A stretch of DNA of 64,000 nucleotides, from contig NZ_PDWL01000010.1 of assembly GCF_010093185.1 (NCBI RefSeq), positions 1 through 64,000 of the forward strand, given 5' to 3'. Position numbers and translations under genes: made by a program. The notes under the pieces are model-generated. The model was not told the DNA's origin. It was given only the letters and a program-made list of their open reading frames with translations, and made no database searches. Origin of the DNA: Pseudoxanthomonas jiangsuensis (lineage in GTDB: Bacteria > Pseudomonadota > Gammaproteobacteria > Xanthomonadales > Xanthomonadaceae). This document shows positions 10,693-19,207 of the stretch, piece by piece (positions within the stretch are counted from its first letter, which is position 1; each line of letters starts with the position of its first letter).

Positions 10693-11505
10693 ATGTCCCG
10701 ATTCCTCGCCGCCGCTTTGCTGGGTGCGGTCAGCCTCAGCGCCTGTGCCCAGCCGGCCCCGCCGGCGGCTCCCGCCGCCGCTGCGCCGAAGGCGCCCGCC
10801 GCCAATGCTCCGGCCGCGGCCGGCAGTCCCGAGGAAGCGGTGCGCGCGGCCCTGGCCCAGATCGCCGCCGGCACCCAGGCCGATTACGTCGGCGCGGCCC
10901 CCTTCGCCGGCTTCCGCGAGGTGCTGTTCGACGGCCAGGTGCTGTACGTCTCCGACGACGGCCGCTACCTGATGCAGGCGCAGCCGTTCGACCTGCAGGC
11001 CCGGCAGCCGGCCGCCAGCCCGGGGCTGATGGCCTTCCGCCGCGGCGAGATCGCCAAGGTGCCGGAGAACGAGCGGATCGTGTTCTCGCCGCCCAACCCG
11101 AAGTACACCGTCAGCGTCTTCACCGACATCGAGTGCGGCTACTGCCGGCGCATGCACCAGGAGATCGCCGAGTACAACCGCCAGGGCATCGCCGTGGAGT
11201 ACCTGGCGTTCCCGCGGATGGGGCTGGCCAGCGACGATTTCCGCGACATGGTCTCGGTGTGGTGTTCGGCCGACCGCAAGCAGGCGCTGACCCAGGCCAA
11301 GTCGGGCACCCGGGTGCAGAAGAAGGAATGCACCAGCCCGGTGGCCATGCACTACACCCTGGGCCAGCGCATCGGCGTGTCCGGGACCCCGGCGGTGTTC
11401 GCCCCGGACGGCACCCAGCTGGGCGGCTACATGCCGCCGGCGCAGATGCGCGCGGCGCTGGACCGCCTCTCCGGCGAGACGGCCACGGCAGGCGGGTCGC
11501 GCTGA
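10693..11505 (+). CDS. dsbC: thiol:disulfide interchange protein DsbC, probable lipoprotein form
   Basis: Periplasmic disulfide isomerase. 270 aa from ATG 10693. The thioredoxin-fold active site is C148-G-Y-C151 within FTDIECGYCRRMHQEI, and the cis-proline loop GVSGTPAVFAPDG is present, preceded by an N-terminal dimerisation domain (about 45-115). The signal sequence ends in a lipobox L15-S-A-C18, so the protein may be lipid-anchored instead of soluble as in E. coli. An Ala/Pro-rich linker follows the cysteine. It is 54 nt downstream of xerD and probably partly co-transcribed. Confidence 0.92.
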   Translation: MSRFLAAALLGAVSLSACAQPAPPAAPAAAAPKAPAANAPAAAGSPEEAVRAALAQIAAGTQADYVGAAPFAGFREVLFDGQVLYVSDDGRYLMQAQPFDLQARQPAASPGLMAFRRGEIAKVPENERIVFSPPNPKYTVSVFTDIECGYCRRMHQEIAEYNRQGIAVEYLAFPRMGLASDDFRDMVSVWCSADRKQALTQAKSGTRVQKKECTSPVAMHYTLGQRIGVSGTPAVFAPDGTQLGGYMPPAQMRAALDRLSGETATAGGSR

Positions 11506-11625
11506 GGGGAACCGGACGGTACCGCCGGATCTGCGGTCCCGGGTAAGGCGGCGGCGTCCGGCCGCCGCCACCGGGCGCGTCGGCCGACCCCGGGCGTCGT
11601 CGTGGCCGGGTCCGGGGCCCGGTCC

Positions 11626-11633
11626 GGTACAAT
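11626..11633 (+). promoter_or_regulatory. extended -10-like element upstream of purL
   Basis: ggtacaat contains the hexamer TACAAT (11628-11633), 34 nt before the chosen purL ATG. No -35 match is seen at the right distance. The same -10 sequence precedes glyA and lptF in this window, which suggests it is a real promoter class of this genome. Confidence 0.4.
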
Positions 11634-11667
11634 GGCCGGCCTTCCTTCCTTGCGACTTCCCCCGGAC

Positions 11668-14600
11668 ATGATCGTCCTCGAGGGCGCGCCCGCCCTTTCG
11701 CCGTTCCGCCGGCAGCGGCTCGAAACCCGCCTGCAGTCCCTGGTCCCCGGCCTGCGCATCGAAGGCGCCTGGCACGTCTACTTCGTCCAGCCGGGCGACA
11801 CGGCGCCGGATCCGGCCGCCCTCCACCGCATCCTCCAGGCCGGAGCCGCCGAGGCGCCGCGCGCCGACGGCGCCCTGTCGCGCTACGTGGTGCCGCGCCT
11901 GGGCACCCGCTCGCCCTGGTCGAGCAAGGCCACCGAGCTGCTGCGCGGCGCCGGGCTGGCGGTGGCCCGGGTCGAACGCGGCCTGCGCCTGGACCTGGCC
12001 GGCTGGCCGGCCGACGTCGCCACCCAGGCCGCGCTCGGCAAGCTGCTGCACGACCCGATGACCCAGTCCCTGCTGGCCGACCGCGAACAGGCGCAGGCGC
12101 TGTTCGCCGCGCCGCCGCGCAAGCCGCTGGAGCGGATCGCCCTGGCCGAGCTGGAAAGCGCCAACCGGCGCCTGGGCCTGGCCCTGGCCCAGGACGAGAT
12201 CGACTACCTGCGCGAACGCTACGCCGAGCTGGGCCGCGATCCGTCGGACGTGGAGCTGATGATGTTCGCCCAGGCGAACTCGGAGCACTGCCGGCACAAG
12301 ATCTTCAACGCCAGCTGGACCATCGACGGCCAGGACCAGGACCGCTCGCTGTTCCGGATGATCCGCAACACCCACCAGAAGACCCCGCAGCACACGTTGA
12401 GCGCGTACAGCGACAACGCCGCGGTGATCGAAGGGCACGTCGCCGCGCGCTACCGCCCCGATCCGGCGACCGGCGAATACCGGACCGAGGCCGCGGTGCC
12501 GTCCGCGTTCCAGATCAAGGTCGAGACCCACAACCATCCGACCGCGATCTCGCCGTTCCCGGGCGCCTCCACCGGTGCCGGCGGCGAGATCCGCGACGAG
12601 GGCGCCACCGGCCGCGGCGGCAAGCCCAAGGCCGGCCTGACCGGCTTCTCGGTCTCGCACCTGCGCATCCCCACGCTGCCGCAGCCGTGGGAGGCGCCAC
12701 GCGCGCTCAACCCGCGCATGGCTCCCGCACTTGAAATCATGCTCGACGGCCCGCTGGGCGGCGCCGCGTTCAACAACGAGTTCGGCCGGCCGAACCTGCT
12801 GGGCTATTTCCGCAGCTTCGAGCTGCCGGAAAACGACATCGCGCGCGCCTACGACAAGCCGATCATGCTCGCCGGCGGCCTGGGCGCGATCGACCGGATC
12901 CAGGTCGACAAGATCAGGATGCAGCCGGGCGACGCGGTGATCGTGCTCGGCGGCCCGGCGATGCTGATCGGCCTGGGCGGCGGCGCGGCCAGTTCGGTGG
13001 CCTCCGGCGAGAGCGCCGAGGACCTGGACTTCGCCAGCGTGCAGCGCGACAACCCGGAGATGGAGCGCCGGGTGCAGGAGGTCATCGACCGCTGCGTGGC
13101 GCTGGGCGAGCGCAACCCGATCCACTTCTTCCACGACGTCGGCGCCGGCGGCCTGTCCAACGCCATCCCCGAGCTGCTGCACGACTCGGGCGTGGGCGGG
13201 GTGATCGACCTGGGCAAGGTACCCAGCGACGATCCCTCGCTGTCGCCGCTGGAGCTGTGGTGCAACGAATCGCAGGAGCGCTACGTGCTCGGCGTGCCGG
13301 CCGACCGCCTGGACGAGTTCGCCGCGATCTGCGCGCGCGAGCGCTGCCCGTTCGCGGCCGTGGGCGTGGCCACCGCCGAGGAGCGGCTGGTGGTCGCCTA
13401 CGGCGCCACCCCGGGCAACATCCCGGCCGACGCGCCGATCGATCTTCCGATGGACGTGCTGTTCGGCAAGCCGCCGAAGATGCACCGCGACGCCGCCCAT
13501 CCGCCGGCCGCGCCGTGGCCGGCGCTGGCCACCGGCGCGCTCGATCTGCACCAGGCCGCCCTGCGCGTGCTCGCACATCCGACCGTGGCGGCCAAGAGCT
13601 TCCTGGTCACCATCGGCGACCGCAGCGTCGGCGGCCTGACCGCGCGCGAGCAGATGGTCGGCCCCTGGCAGCTGCCGCTGGCCGACTGCGCGATCACCCT
13701 GGCCGACTACGACGGCGTCGCCGGCGAGGCGATGTCGATCGGCGAGCGCACCCCGCTGGCCCTGCTGGACTCGGCCGCGGCCGCGCGCATGGCCGTGGGC
13801 GAGGCGATCACCAACCTGTGCGCGGCGCCGGTGCAGGCGCTGGAGCAGGTCAAGCTGTCGGCCAACTGGATGGCCGCCTGCGGCCATCCCGGCGAGGACG
13901 CCCTGCTGTACGACGCGGTGCGCGCGGTGGGCATGGAGCTGTGCCCGCAGCTGGACGTCAGCATCCCGGTGGGCAAGGACTCGCTGTCGATGCAGGCGCA
14001 GTGGCAGGACGGCGGCCAGGCGCACAAGTCGGTGTCGCCGGTGTCGCTGATCGTCTCCGCGTTCGCGCCGGTGGCCGACGCGCGCGCCCAGCTGACCCCG
14101 CTGCTGGCGCCGGGCGACGACAGCGAGCTGTGGCTGATCGGCCTGGGCGGCGGCAAGCAGCGCCTGGGCGGCTCGATCCTGGCCCAGGTCCATGCCGGCC
14201 ACGAAGGCCTGCCGGCGTTCGGCGGCGAGGTCCCGGACCTGGACGCGCCCGAGCGCCTGCGCAATTTCTTCGCGCTGATGTGCGACGCGCGCGAGGCCGG
14301 CCTGCTGCAGGCCTACCACGACCGCAGCGACGGCGGCGCCTTCGCCGCCCTGTGCGAGATGGCCTTCGCCTCGCGCCGCGGTCTGGACATCACCCTGGAC
14401 GCCTGGGGCGAGGATCCGTTCCGGACCCTGTTCAACGAGGAACTGGGCGCGATCGTGCAGGTCGCCGACGAGGACCGCGCCGCGTTCGCCGACCTGGTCG
14501 AGCGCCACGCCCTGACCGAGTGCGCCCAGCGCATCGCCCGCCCGTCGGCGATGCCGCGGGTGCGGGTGCGCAAGGACGGCGAGCTGCTGGCCGAGTGGCG

Positions 14601-15546
14601 CTGGGAGGAGCTGTTCGACGCGTGGTGGTCGGTGACCCACGCGATGCAGAGGCTGCGCGACAACCCGGACAGCGCCGACGAGGAGCGTGCGCTCGCGCGT
14701 GACTTCGCCGCGCCGGGGCTGAAGCCGAAGTTGGCATTCGATCCGGCCGAGGACATCGCCGCACCGTTCATTGCCACCGGCGTGCGGCCGAAGGTGGCGA
14801 TCCTGCGCGAGCAGGGCGTCAATGGCCAGATCGAGATGGCGCGCGCGTTCGATCGCGCCGGCTTCGCGCCGGTGGACGTGCACATGAGCGACCTGGTCGC
14901 CGGGCGGGTGTCGCTGGACGGCTTCAAGGGCCTGGCCGCCTGCGGCGGCTTCAGCTACGGCGACGTGCTCGGCGCCGGCCGCGGCTGGGCGACCTCGATC
15001 CTGGAGCGGGCCGCTGTGCGCGAGGCCTTCGCCGCGTTCTTCGCCCGCGACGACAGCTTCTCGCTGGGCGTGTGCAACGGCTGCCAGATGCTCAGCCAGC
15101 TGCGCGACATCATCCCCGGCGCGCAGCACTGGCCGAAGTTCCTGCGCAACCGCAGCGAGCAGTTCGAGGCGCGCACCAGCCTGCTGGAGGTGGTGGAGTC
15201 GCCGTCGATCCTGCTGCGCGGAATGGCCGGTTCGCGGATCCCGGTGGCGGTGGCCCACGGCGAGGGCCGGGCCGAGTTCGACAGTGCGGTCGACCAAGCC
15301 GCGGCGCGGGTGGCCCTGCGCTACGTCGACGGCGACGGCAACCCGGCCACGACCTATCCGCTCAACCCGAACGGTTCGCCCGAGGGCATCACCGGCCTGT
15401 CCAGCGAGGACGGGCGGGCGACGATCCTGATGCCGCATCCGGAGCGGGTGGTGCGCACGCTCAACCTGAGCTGGCATCCGGCCGAGTGGGGCGAGGATTC
15501 GCCGTGGATGCGGATGTTCCGCAACGCGCGGGTGTGGGTGGGCTGA
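11668..15546 (+). CDS. purL: phosphoribosylformylglycinamidine synthase (FGAM synthase, large type)
   Basis: ATP-dependent conversion of FGAR plus glutamine to FGAM in purine synthesis. 1292 aa, the usual single-chain proteobacterial length. The N-terminal PurS-like domain (about 1-150), linker (about 165-220), two AIRS-like synthase halves ([20 protein letters not shown] in the first) and a C-terminal glutamine amidotransferase domain are all present. The amidotransferase triad is C1136 ([10 protein letters not shown]), H1257 and E1259 (MPHPERVV). The start at ATG 11668 ([18 protein letters not shown]) matches the family; the in-frame ATG at 11602 would overlap the promoter-like region. Confidence 0.97.
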   Translation: MIVLEGAPALSPFRRQRLETRLQSLVPGLRIEGAWHVYFVQPGDTAPDPAALHRILQAGAAEAPRADGALSRYVVPRLGTRSPWSSKATELLRGAGLAVARVERGLRLDLAGWPADVATQAALGKLLHDPMTQSLLADREQAQALFAAPPRKPLERIALAELESANRRLGLALAQDEIDYLRERYAELGRDPSDVELMMFAQANSEHCRHKIFNASWTIDGQDQDRSLFRMIRNTHQKTPQHTLSAYSDNAAVIEGHVAARYRPDPATGEYRTEAAVPSAFQIKVETHNHPTAISPFPGASTGAGGEIRDEGATGRGGKPKAGLTGFSVSHLRIPTLPQPWEAPRALNPRMAPALEIMLDGPLGGAAFNNEFGRPNLLGYFRSFELPENDIARAYDKPIMLAGGLGAIDRIQVDKIRMQPGDAVIVLGGPAMLIGLGGGAASSVASGESAEDLDFASVQRDNPEMERRVQEVIDRCVALGERNPIHFFHDVGAGGLSNAIPELLHDSGVGGVIDLGKVPSDDPSLSPLELWCNESQERYVLGVPADRLDEFAAICARERCPFAAVGVATAEERLVVAYGATPGNIPADAPIDLPMDVLFGKPPKMHRDAAHPPAAPWPALATGALDLHQAALRVLAHPTVAAKSFLVTIGDRSVGGLTAREQMVGPWQLPLADCAITLADYDGVAGEAMSIGERTPLALLDSAAAARMAVGEAITNLCAAPVQALEQVKLSANWMAACGHPGEDALLYDAVRAVGMELCPQLDVSIPVGKDSLSMQAQWQDGGQAHKSVSPVSLIVSAFAPVADARAQLTPLLAPGDDSELWLIGLGGGKQRLGGSILAQVHAGHEGLPAFGGEVPDLDAPERLRNFFALMCDAREAGLLQAYHDRSDGGAFAALCEMAFASRRGLDITLDAWGEDPFRTLFNEELGAIVQVADEDRAAFADLVERHALTECAQRIARPSAMPRVRVRKDGELLAEWRWEELFDAWWSVTHAMQRLRDNPDSADEERALARDFAAPGLKPKLAFDPAEDIAAPFIATGVRPKVAILREQGVNGQIEMARAFDRAGFAPVDVHMSDLVAGRVSLDGFKGLAACGGFSYGDVLGAGRGWATSILERAAVREAFAAFFARDDSFSLGVCNGCQMLSQLRDIIPGAQHWPKFLRNRSEQFEARTSLLEVVESPSILLRGMAGSRIPVAVAHGEGRAEFDSAVDQAAARVALRYVDGDGNPATTYPLNPNGSPEGITGLSSEDGRATILMPHPERVVRTLNLSWHPAEWGEDSPWMRMFRNARVWVG

Positions 15547-15575
15547 GCGGTCCGCGCACGAACGGTACGGCATCG

Positions 15576-15597
15576 GCGGCGCCCTGGCGGGCGCCGC
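15576..15597 (+). terminator. hairpin terminator candidate after purL
   Basis: A perfect 9-bp GC stem (15576-15584 with 15589-15597, 4-nt loop) begins 30 nt after the purL stop and is followed by cttccgtttcc. The T tract is interrupted, so intrinsic termination is plausible but not certain. Confidence 0.5.
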
Positions 15598-15716
15598 TTC
15601 CGTTTCCGGCGGACGCAGTCCGGAGCGGCAGCCATGGCCGGCGGATTTCCGCCGGGCAGGTTCCACGAGCGGAAGCGGCGAGGTCGGCAGGCCTCGCGCC
15701 TGTGGATGCTGCGGCG

Positions 15717-15813
15717 CGTCACAAAGTGACGTAAAGTGGCGACCCTCCGGGGAAAATGTGATCGATATCATGTTCTTGCGGCCATGCCTCAGGACATGGC
15801 CCGATTCTTGTTT
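15717..15813 (+). promoter_or_regulatory. wecB/nfr upstream control region with Clp(CRP)-like and sigma54-like elements
   Basis: The 310-nt gap 15547-15856 holds, besides the purL hairpin, three motifs. (1) The inverted repeat cgtcac-aaa-gtgacg (15717-15731). (2) TGTGATCGATATCATG (15757-15772), with a perfect left half and 3 of 5 right-half bases of the CRP/Clp consensus TGTGA-N6-TCACA. (3) TGGCCCGATTCTTGTTT (15797-15813), matching TGGCACG-N4-TTGC except for A to C and the final C to T. Clp in Xanthomonas is a c-di-GMP-responsive CRP homologue controlling polysaccharide genes, so such a site here is sensible. The sigma54 match is weak at the critical -12 base. Confidence 0.35.
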
Positions 15814-15856
15814 AAAGGGAGGGTGCCGGGCGCCCGCCCAATCAAGTGAAGCCGCT

Positions 15857-17032
15857 TTGAAACTCCTATCCGTATTCGGCACCCGTCCCGAGGCGATCAA
15901 GATGGGGCCGCTGGTCCATGCGCTGGCGCATACCCCCGGCATCGAATCCCAGGTCTGCATCACCGGCCAGCACCGGGCGATGCTCGACCAGGTCATGGAC
16001 CTGTTCGGGATCCGCCCGGACCACGACCTCGACCTGATGGTCAGCAACCAGACCCTCAACGGCCTGTGCGCGCGGCTGGTGTCGACGCTGGACGAGCTCT
16101 ACGCGCGGGTGCAGCCGGACCGGGTGCTGGTGCACGGCGACACCACCACGGCCATGGCCGCGGCGCTGGCCGCGTTCCACCGCAGGATCCCGGTCGGCCA
16201 CGTCGAGGCCGGGCTGCGCACCGGCGACCTGCAAAGGCCCTGGCCGGAGGAGATGAACCGGCGCTTCGTCGACGTCGTTTCCGACCTGCTGTTCGCGCCC
16301 ACCGCCAGCGCCGCGGCCAACCTGGCCGCCGAGAACCTGGGCGGCCGGGTGCTGGTCACCGGCAACACCGTGATCGATGCGCTGGCCCAGACCGTGCGCC
16401 GGCTCGATGCCGACCTCGGCCTGCGCGCGCTGCTGGACGCGCAGTTCCCCTACCTGGCCGAGGGCCGCAAGCTGGTGCTGGTCACCGGCCACCGCCGCGA
16501 GAGTTTCGGCCAGGGCTTCGAGAACATCTGCCGGGCGCTGGCCGCACTGGCCCAGCGCGATGACGTGGACATCGTCTACCCGGTGCACCTGAACCCGAAC
16601 GTGCAGGGCCCGGTGTACGCCCACCTCGGCGGCCTGGCCAACCTCCACCTGGTGCCGCCGCAGGACTACCTCGGCTTCGTCCGCCTGATGCAGCGCGCCC
16701 ACGTGGTCCTGACCGATTCGGGCGGGGTCCAGGAGGAGGCACCGGCGCTGGGCCGGCGGGTGCTGGTGATGCGCGAGGTCACCGAGCGCCCGGAGGCGGT
16801 GGAGGCCGGCGCGGTGCGCCTGGTCGGCACCGGCGTGGACAGCATCCTGGCCGAGGTCGCCGCCGCCTGCGACGCGCCCTTGCGCCCGGCCGCGTTCGAT
16901 CCGCACGCCAGCCCCTACGGCGACGGCCGCGCCTGCGAGCGCATCGCCGCCGCCCTGCTCGGCCAGCCGGTGGCGGCGTTCGCGCCCGCCGCCCCGTCGC
17001 CGTCCCTTTCCCCCGTCGCCACCGCCTGCTGA
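15857..17032 (+). CDS. wecB: UDP-N-acetylglucosamine 2-epimerase (non-hydrolysing)
   Basis: Interconverts UDP-GlcNAc and UDP-ManNAc in the cytoplasm. 391 aa if started at TTG 15857 (MKLLSVFGTRPEAIKM), which fits the family N-terminus; upstream in-frame starts (GTG 15758 or ATG 15770) would add residues without similarity. Family residues are visible in VHGDTTTAMAAALAAF, GHVEAGLRTGD, PWPEEMNRR, TGHRRESFG and DSGGVQEEAP. It opens a tight operon with the BcsB-like gene (4 nt), nfrB and nfrA. That context says it feeds ManNAc to the NfrB glycosyltransferase rather than to enterobacterial common antigen, none of whose other genes are here. Confidence 0.93.
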   Translation: MKLLSVFGTRPEAIKMGPLVHALAHTPGIESQVCITGQHRAMLDQVMDLFGIRPDHDLDLMVSNQTLNGLCARLVSTLDELYARVQPDRVLVHGDTTTAMAAALAAFHRRIPVGHVEAGLRTGDLQRPWPEEMNRRFVDVVSDLLFAPTASAAANLAAENLGGRVLVTGNTVIDALAQTVRRLDADLGLRALLDAQFPYLAEGRKLVLVTGHRRESFGQGFENICRALAALAQRDDVDIVYPVHLNPNVQGPVYAHLGGLANLHLVPPQDYLGFVRLMQRAHVVLTDSGGVQEEAPALGRRVLVMREVTERPEAVEAGAVRLVGTGVDSILAEVAAACDAPLRPAAFDPHASPYGDGRACERIAAALLGQPVAAFAPAAPSPSLSPVATAC

Positions 17033-17036
17033 CCGC

Positions 17037-19202
17037 ATGACTCCGATCGCCCGCCTTTCCGCCCGCCGCTGGCGGAGCCTTCCGTTCGTCCTGGCGCTGG
17101 CCTGGCCCTGGGCCGCCGGCGCCGCCGACAGCGTGGCCGGGCAGTTCGCCGAATGGAACGGCGCCACCATCGTGACCCGCGAGGTCAGGCTGCGCGAGCT
17201 GGGCTTCGCCCAGCCGCTGGTGCTGGCCGGCCGCGACGACCGCCGCGAGCTGTACCTGCCGGTGCCGGCCGGGGTGCCGACCGCCGGCGCCGAACTGGCG
17301 CTGGAGGCGCGATACCTGCGCGGCCATCCGGGCCGCAGCGCCCTGCAGCTGGCGGTGGACGGCGACCCGGTGTTCGCGCGCACGGTCATCGATGCCCAGG
17401 GCGACGCCGGGCGGACGGTCGGGATCGACGGCCTGCCGCGCGACAGCGGTTTCGTCCGCTTCGGCATCGGCTGGTGGTCGGTGGTCTCCGAGGAGCGCTG
17501 CGCCGACCAAGGCGCGCCGGGCAACACCCTGCGGGTGTCGCCGGACAGCCGCTTCCGCTATCGCTTCGATGCCGCCGCGGTCGACACCGTGGCCAAGGCC
17601 TGGGGCGCGCTGCCGGGCCGGGTGCGGTTGCTGGTCCAGGGCCGCCGCCTGGCGGCACCGGCCTACGACGCGGCCTGGCGGATCGGCGCAGTAATCGAGA
17701 ATGCCGGGCGCCGGGTCGAGGTGGTGGCCCTGCCGGCGGTCGGCGACCGCGTCGCCCTGGCGGGTGCGGCGGTGCCCGAGAGCCTGCGCACGATCCCGGC
17801 CTTCGCCGCCCTGGCCGGCGGCGGCGAGCATCGCCTCGCCAGCGCGGCCGAGGTCGGCGCCTTGCTGGCATTGGGCCAGACCGGTCCGCTGGCGGTAGAC
17901 GTGGTGATCGCCGACGACGCCCTGCGCGCGGCCGCAACCGCGGCGCTGGACGCGCTCGCCATCGAGGTCAACGCCACCGGTCCGGATGCGGCCACGGCCT
18001 ATGCCCGCTGGCGCGGGCAGGCGATGTCCGCGTTCGCCGCCGGCAGCCGCGCCGATCTGGCGGTGGCCCGCGCCGGCGGCCTGCCGGTGCTGGTGGCCGA
18101 GGCGGCCGCCGCGGCCCGCGTGGCCGGGCTGCTCGACGCGCAGTGGCGCGCCTATGCCCAGGGCCAGGCGCTGACCGTGGCCGCGGCCGAGCCGGTCCAG
18201 TCGGGCCAGGACCGGGTGCGGCTGGACCGCTTCGGCGCGATGTCCGGCAGCCTGGAAGTCGCCACCCGCGCCGACCGCAGCATTTCCTTCGACCTCGGCG
18301 CCGTGGCCGCCGACGGGCGCCTGCCCGAGGAGGTGGTGCTCGACCTGGCCGGCGCACCGGACGCCGCGGACGAGGGCGTGGTGGCTTCGGTGTTCTTCAA
18401 CGACTACCTGCTCGGTGCCCGGGTGCTGGAGCGCAAGGGCCAGGCCCAGCGCATCCGCGTGCCGGTGCCGGCCTATGCCCTGGCGGCGCGCAACCAGGTG
18501 CGGGTCAGCTTCCTGCGCCAGCCGGAGCGGCGCTACTGCCACGATCCGGTCACCGCCTATCCGGTCTCGATCCTGCCCGGCAGCCACATCCGCCTCGGAC
18601 ATGGCCGGGCCAGCGGCTTCGCCGCCGCCGCCGCGCAGCTGGCCGGCCCCTACCGGCTGCAGCTGCCGCAGGCATGGCTGGACGACGCGCCGGCCTCGTT
18701 GTCCAAGGTGATCCGGGTCGCCAACGCGGTCGGCGCCTCGCCCCTGCGGGCCGAACTGGCGGTGGACGGCGCGGCCGCCGGCTGCGCGTTCCTGTCCTTC
18801 GCCGCCGCGGCCGATCCGGGCAAGGACGGGCGCCTGGTGCTGGCCGCCGACGGCCGCACCGTGCTCGACCTGGGCGGGCTGCGGGACGCGGCCGTGGTCG
18901 AGGTGGTGGAGCAGGGCGGCCAGGCCGGGGTGAGTTACCGCGAGTTCGGCGCGCCGCGCCTGGAGTCGCCGTTCCGCCTGGTCCGCGGCAGCGTGGCCCT
19001 GCTCGACGGCCGCGGCCTGGTCCAGGACTACGACGCACAGGATCCCAGCGGCGCGCGCCTGGCCGAGGAGGGCAACCCGGAGCCGGCCTGGCAGCGGCAC
19101 ATGGTCTGGCTGCTGGTCCTGGTGGGCGCGGTCGCGTTCCTGCTGCTGGCCGCGCGCGTGGCCCAGGTCCGCCGCCGCCGCGCCGCGCCCAAGGGGCACT
19201 GA
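17037..19202 (+). CDS. BcsB-like periplasmic polysaccharide-synthase subunit
   Basis: 721 aa with a signal peptide (about residues 8-30, PFVLALAWPWAAGAADS), a long beta-rich periplasmic region and one C-terminal membrane helix (about 687-710, WLLVLVGAVAFLLLAARV) followed by a basic tail. The layout and segments such as RFGIGWWSVVSEERCADQGAPGNTLRV and SFLRQPERRYCHDP resemble BcsB, the membrane-anchored partner of cellulose synthase that guides the nascent glycan. No BcsA, BcsC or BcsZ is present. Lying 4 nt after wecB and 5 nt before nfrB, it is probably a periplasmic subunit working with NfrB. Its absolute identity as BcsB family needs a profile search; only distant similarity is seen by eye. 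Confidence 0.65.
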   Translation: MTPIARLSARRWRSLPFVLALAWPWAAGAADSVAGQFAEWNGATIVTREVRLRELGFAQPLVLAGRDDRRELYLPVPAGVPTAGAELALEARYLRGHPGRSALQLAVDGDPVFARTVIDAQGDAGRTVGIDGLPRDSGFVRFGIGWWSVVSEERCADQGAPGNTLRVSPDSRFRYRFDAAAVDTVAKAWGALPGRVRLLVQGRRLAAPAYDAAWRIGAVIENAGRRVEVVALPAVGDRVALAGAAVPESLRTIPAFAALAGGGEHRLASAAEVGALLALGQTGPLAVDVVIADDALRAAATAALDALAIEVNATGPDAATAYARWRGQAMSAFAAGSRADLAVARAGGLPVLVAEAAAAARVAGLLDAQWRAYAQGQALTVAAAEPVQSGQDRVRLDRFGAMSGSLEVATRADRSISFDLGAVAADGRLPEEVVLDLAGAPDAADEGVVASVFFNDYLLGARVLERKGQAQRIRVPVPAYALAARNQVRVSFLRQPERRYCHDPVTAYPVSILPGSHIRLGHGRASGFAAAAAQLAGPYRLQLPQAWLDDAPASLSKVIRVANAVGASPLRAELAVDGAAAGCAFLSFAAAADPGKDGRLVLAADGRTVLDLGGLRDAAVVEVVEQGGQAGVSYREFGAPRLESPFRLVRGSVALLDGRGLVQDYDAQDPSGARLAEEGNPEPAWQRHMVWLLVLVGAVAFLLLAARVAQVRRRRAAPKGH

Positions 19203-19207
19203 GTTCG

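Noticed and set aside
15758..15856. Longer wecB starting at GTG 15758 or ATG 15770
   Set aside because: The extra residues do not resemble WecB and the region carries the putative control sites. TTG 15857 gives the standard MKLLSVFGTRPEAIK start.
9145..16059. A reverse-strand open frame of about 2300 codons spanning RDD, xerD, dsbC and purL
   Set aside because: It is antisense to four clearly identified genes and its translation is His/Arg/Gly/Gln-rich without any domain. Such frames arise from high-GC third-position bias.
17037..19202. Calling the locus a cellulose synthase operon on the strength of the BcsB-like gene
   Set aside because: No BcsA with PilZ domain, BcsZ or BcsC is present. 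The synthase is NfrB-type with an MshEN-type tail, and wecB points to ManNAc.
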